Made by a program: the position numbers and the translations under genes
Shown here: one piece after another, positions 54,522-55,822 of the stretch
Numbering within the stretch: position 1 is the first letter of the stretch
Layout: every line of letters starts with the position of its first letter
NCBI GenBank assembly: GCA_015272165.1
Contig: JACYMF010000065.1
Coordinates: 1 to 55,822, forward strand
Source: Cyanobacterium sp. T60_A2020_053
GTDB lineage: Bacteria > Cyanobacteriota > Cyanobacteriia > Cyanobacteriales > Cyanobacteriaceae
DNA: 55,822 nucleotides
Direction of reading: 5' to 3'
The notes under the pieces: model-generated
Told to the model about the DNA's origin: nothing
Seen by the model: only the letters and a program-made list of their open reading frames with translations
Databases searched by the model: none

Positions 54522-54660
54522 GGGTTGCTGAAAAAGTATTTTGGTGAGGGGAGGTTTCAGGTTTCGGGTGTCAGGTTGTAGGTGAAATGCTTATAAATCA
54601 AAGATTTAAGCCAAATATTATTTTTCATAAATGGCTCATTTGTATCAATAATTTCGGTTT
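54519..54660. mobile_element. 5' part of a family A element
   Basis: TAAGGGTTGCTGAAAAAG, GGTGAGGGGAGGTTTCAGG heptads and sequence parallel to the copy at 22991 as far as about 54660. The second terminus is missing, replaced by sequence with an inverted GGGTTTAAACCC (54700-54711). Confidence 0.6.
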
Positions 54661-54742
54661 GAAAATCAAAAAAATTCACGACAAAAGCACTGATAACAAT
54701 GGGTTTAAACCCATTGCCTACCAATTAAAAACTCTTTACTTA

Positions 54743-55225
54743 TTAATTTTTAATTTTTTTCATAAGGGTTGCCATTTCAATGGCATTCATAGCATAACCC
54801 CAACCGTGATTACTCTTAATACCAGCCCTTTCTAAAGCCTGTTGCATAGTATCTGTCGTCAAAACACCAAAAATAACAGGCACTCCCGTTTGGGTGGCAG
54901 TGGCAGCAACTCCTTTCGCAACTTCATTGGCAACGTAGTCAAAATGGGGAGTGTCACCTCGGATTATTGCTCCTAGACAAATTATAGCGTCATAACGTTT
55001 ACTTTCTGCCAGTTTTCGGGTGACGAGGGGAATTTCAAAACTACCCGGCACCCAAGCATAGTCCACTTGTTCTCCGTCTGGGTTCACATCTACACCGTGT
55101 CTTTTTAAGCAGTCTTGACAGGCAGTTAATAATTTATTGGTGATTAAATCGTTAAAGCGCCCAATGACGAGGGCAAATCGTAAACTTGTTATATCTTCTG
55201 TGAAATTTCCTTCAAAAACTGCCAT
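54743..55225 (-). CDS. ribH: 6,7-dimethyl-8-ribityllumazine synthase
   Basis: Penultimate step of riboflavin synthesis; forms icosahedral or pentameric assemblies. Its 160 residues have the N-terminal strand [35 protein letters not shown], catalytic-site [23 protein letters not shown] (His in TPHFDY) and [16 protein letters not shown]. Complete. Its product is also the antenna chromophore of FeS-type photolyases, one of which is encoded at 31808-33328. psbZ precedes it on the same strand with a hairpin in the 120-bp gap. The two may be partly co-transcribed. Confidence 0.96.
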   Translation of the reverse strand: MAVFEGNFTEDITSLRFALVIGRFNDLITNKLLTACQDCLKRHGVDVNPDGEQVDYAWVPGSFEIPLVTRKLAESKRYDAIICLGAIIRGDTPHFDYVANEVAKGVAATATQTGVPVIFGVLTTDTMQQALERAGIKSNHGWGYAMNAIEMATLMKKIKN

Positions 55226-55263
55226 ATCTTATGTAATCAAAATGTTTTTTCTGGTTTCAAAAC

Positions 55264-55295
55264 AGGGCTTAATGATAAGCCCTTTCTTCTTTTTT
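55264..55295. terminator. hairpin between psbZ and ribH
   Basis: AGGGCTTA and TAAGCCCT, loop ATGA (55264-55283), followed on the plus strand by TTCTTCTTTTTTT. On the minus strand (psbZ to ribH) it is followed by GTTTTGAAA, so it may attenuate rather than fully stop transcription into ribH. Confidence 0.65.
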
Positions 55296-55346
55296 TCTGC
55301 TTTCTTGATAGTAACAAATATTAACTTTTGTTACAAATAGTTGATT

Positions 55347-55535
55347 TTAAACTACAAAAAAGTTAAGTACTGCTACGGCTAACACTAGGGCAACCCAAAT
55401 GCCTGAACCAATATAGAGTAATGATTTGGACTGTTGCCAATTTTGGGGAGAGGCGTAGGCGACAGGAACATAAACGATCATAATAAATGAAAAAAGCACA
55501 AGTGCTGTTAAAAGTAGTTGGAAAATAACTCCCAT
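55347..55535 (-). CDS. psbZ: photosystem II protein PsbZ (Ycf9)
   Basis: A 62-residue photosystem II subunit with two membrane spans ([23 protein letters not shown] and [22 protein letters not shown]) joined by the typical [10 protein letters not shown] loop. It sits near CP43 and affects energy dissipation and supercomplex stability. I use the ATG at 55535, preceded by AAGGAGAT, which gives the family start [15 protein letters not shown]; the open frame reaches 55574. ribH follows, as in other cyanobacteria. Confidence 0.97.
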   Translation of the reverse strand: MGVIFQLLLTALVLFSFIMIVYVPVAYASPQNWQQSKSLLYIGSGIWVALVLAVAVLNFFVV

Positions 55536-55647
55536 TTTTTTATCTCCTTGAATATAAATATTTTTACTAAACAATCTATCTTAGATTAGTTTAGGGTAAT
55601 TTGGGTCATTCTGTACAGCAAACCCTCGACGATTATAAATTTTTAAA

Positions 55648-55690
55648 TAGGGTTTGCTGAATAATTCAGAAATGTTGATTCGTAAGGGTT
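55648..55690. mobile_element. family A terminus at the window edge
   Basis: TAGGGTTTGCTGAATAATTC at 55648, with a second, inverted fragment CAGCAAACCCT at 55617. Two opposed ends so close together imply a collapsed or doubly inserted element. Confidence 0.5.
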
Positions 55691-55746
55691 AAGACATAAT
55701 AGAAGCCTCAAGAAAGGGTATATTATCTTGAAATGTGAGTGAAAGA

Positions 55747-55796
55747 CCCCCGTTGAATTTCTCAACAAAAAAAATACCCACTGAAATCAACGGGGG
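55747..55796. repeat. 14-bp stem hairpin near window end
   Basis: CCCCCGTTGAATTTC and GAAATCAACGGGGG pair with one unpaired base around a ~20-base A-rich loop. There is no gene within reach on either side inside the window. It might be a terminator of a gene beyond the edge or the end of an IS200-like element. Confidence 0.55.
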
Positions 55797-55822
55797 ATGT
55801 AAACGAACCAACAAAAAAATCG

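Noticed and set aside
54587-54835. Open frame of 82 codons before ribH
   Set aside because: It starts inside a family A element and overlaps the end of ribH on the other strand; no family features.
1-55822. AGCGCCC motif as a Chi- or KOPS-like polar sequence
   Set aside because: Both orientations occur about equally on the plus strand in the part I counted, with no link to gene direction, so no replication polarity is evident.
1-55822. tRNA, rRNA or tmRNA genes
   Set aside because: I read the gaps between genes for the conserved GTTCGAATC-type loop and acceptor stems and found none.

Overview
The window comes from a low-GC, unicellular-type cyanobacterium, probably of the Cyanobacterium/Geminocystis group. 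The evidence is psbZ, a Psb35-like protein, the orange carotenoid protein with its fluorescence recovery protein, a thylakoid-type copper ATPase, and an olefin-synthase type polyketide synthase. The classical cyanobacterial repeat HIP1 (GCGATCGC) was seen only once (43228). In its place an asymmetric sequence close to CCAGCGCCCTYCACCG, core AGCGCCC, recurs about twice per kb on both strands, mostly inside genes. Protein coding is largely housekeeping, but the spaces between genes are crowded with small non-coding mobile elements, twin palindromes, heptanucleotide runs and gene relics.

Layout. 1-9.1 kb: CBS/DUF21 membrane protein and ilvN in tandem; gnd; divergent terD-like and lpxD; comF; a small membrane protein; a CocE-type hydrolase preceded by three 92-bp tandem repeats. 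9.3-20.2 kb: FHA protein, DinG-like helicase homologue, tex, a PatA-like response regulator and a CheA hybrid kinase, a self-contained 24-codon gene with consensus promoter, Shine-Dalgarno and terminator, and a Psb35-like gene. 20.9-27.7 kb: plsX-fabH, a Zn/Mn-binding lipoprotein flanked by two inverted copies of a 102-bp element, a second ketoacyl synthase, then FRP and OCP separated by a strong terminator. 27.9-30.0 kb: decayed accessory region with an AbrB-type antitoxin, a broken Doc toxin, a DNA methyltransferase tail and a DUF790/Bax1-like nuclease. 30.1-45.8 kb: a flavoprotein-like protein, an FeS-type photolyase, gpmI, a large fatty-acyl-AMP ligase/PKS cut off by a mobile element, fabG, a NERD nuclease-helicase and a Cu+ ATPase. 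46-55.8 kb: rimK, sufB without its usual partners, DUF29, a glutathione transferase, a SelD-like FAD domain, a J-domain/TPR protein with a 14-residue repeat, a tiny lipoprotein, a ureohydrolase relic, DUF1823, ribH and psbZ.

How the genes connect. Lipid metabolism is scattered over plsX, fabH, the second ketoacyl synthase, fabG, lpxD and the Ols-type PKS. Photoprotection and photosystem II are represented by OCP/FRP, Psb35-like and psbZ. Three mobile-element families shape the region: family A (ends TAGGGGTTGCTGAAAAAG and TAGGGTTTGCTGAATAAATC) lies at the 3' ends of several genes and supplies stop codons; family B carries two palindromes; family C is 102 bp long. Members of other families have landed in family B palindromes. 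Counts and repeat boundaries were made by eye, and protein identities rest on recognised motifs rather than database searches.
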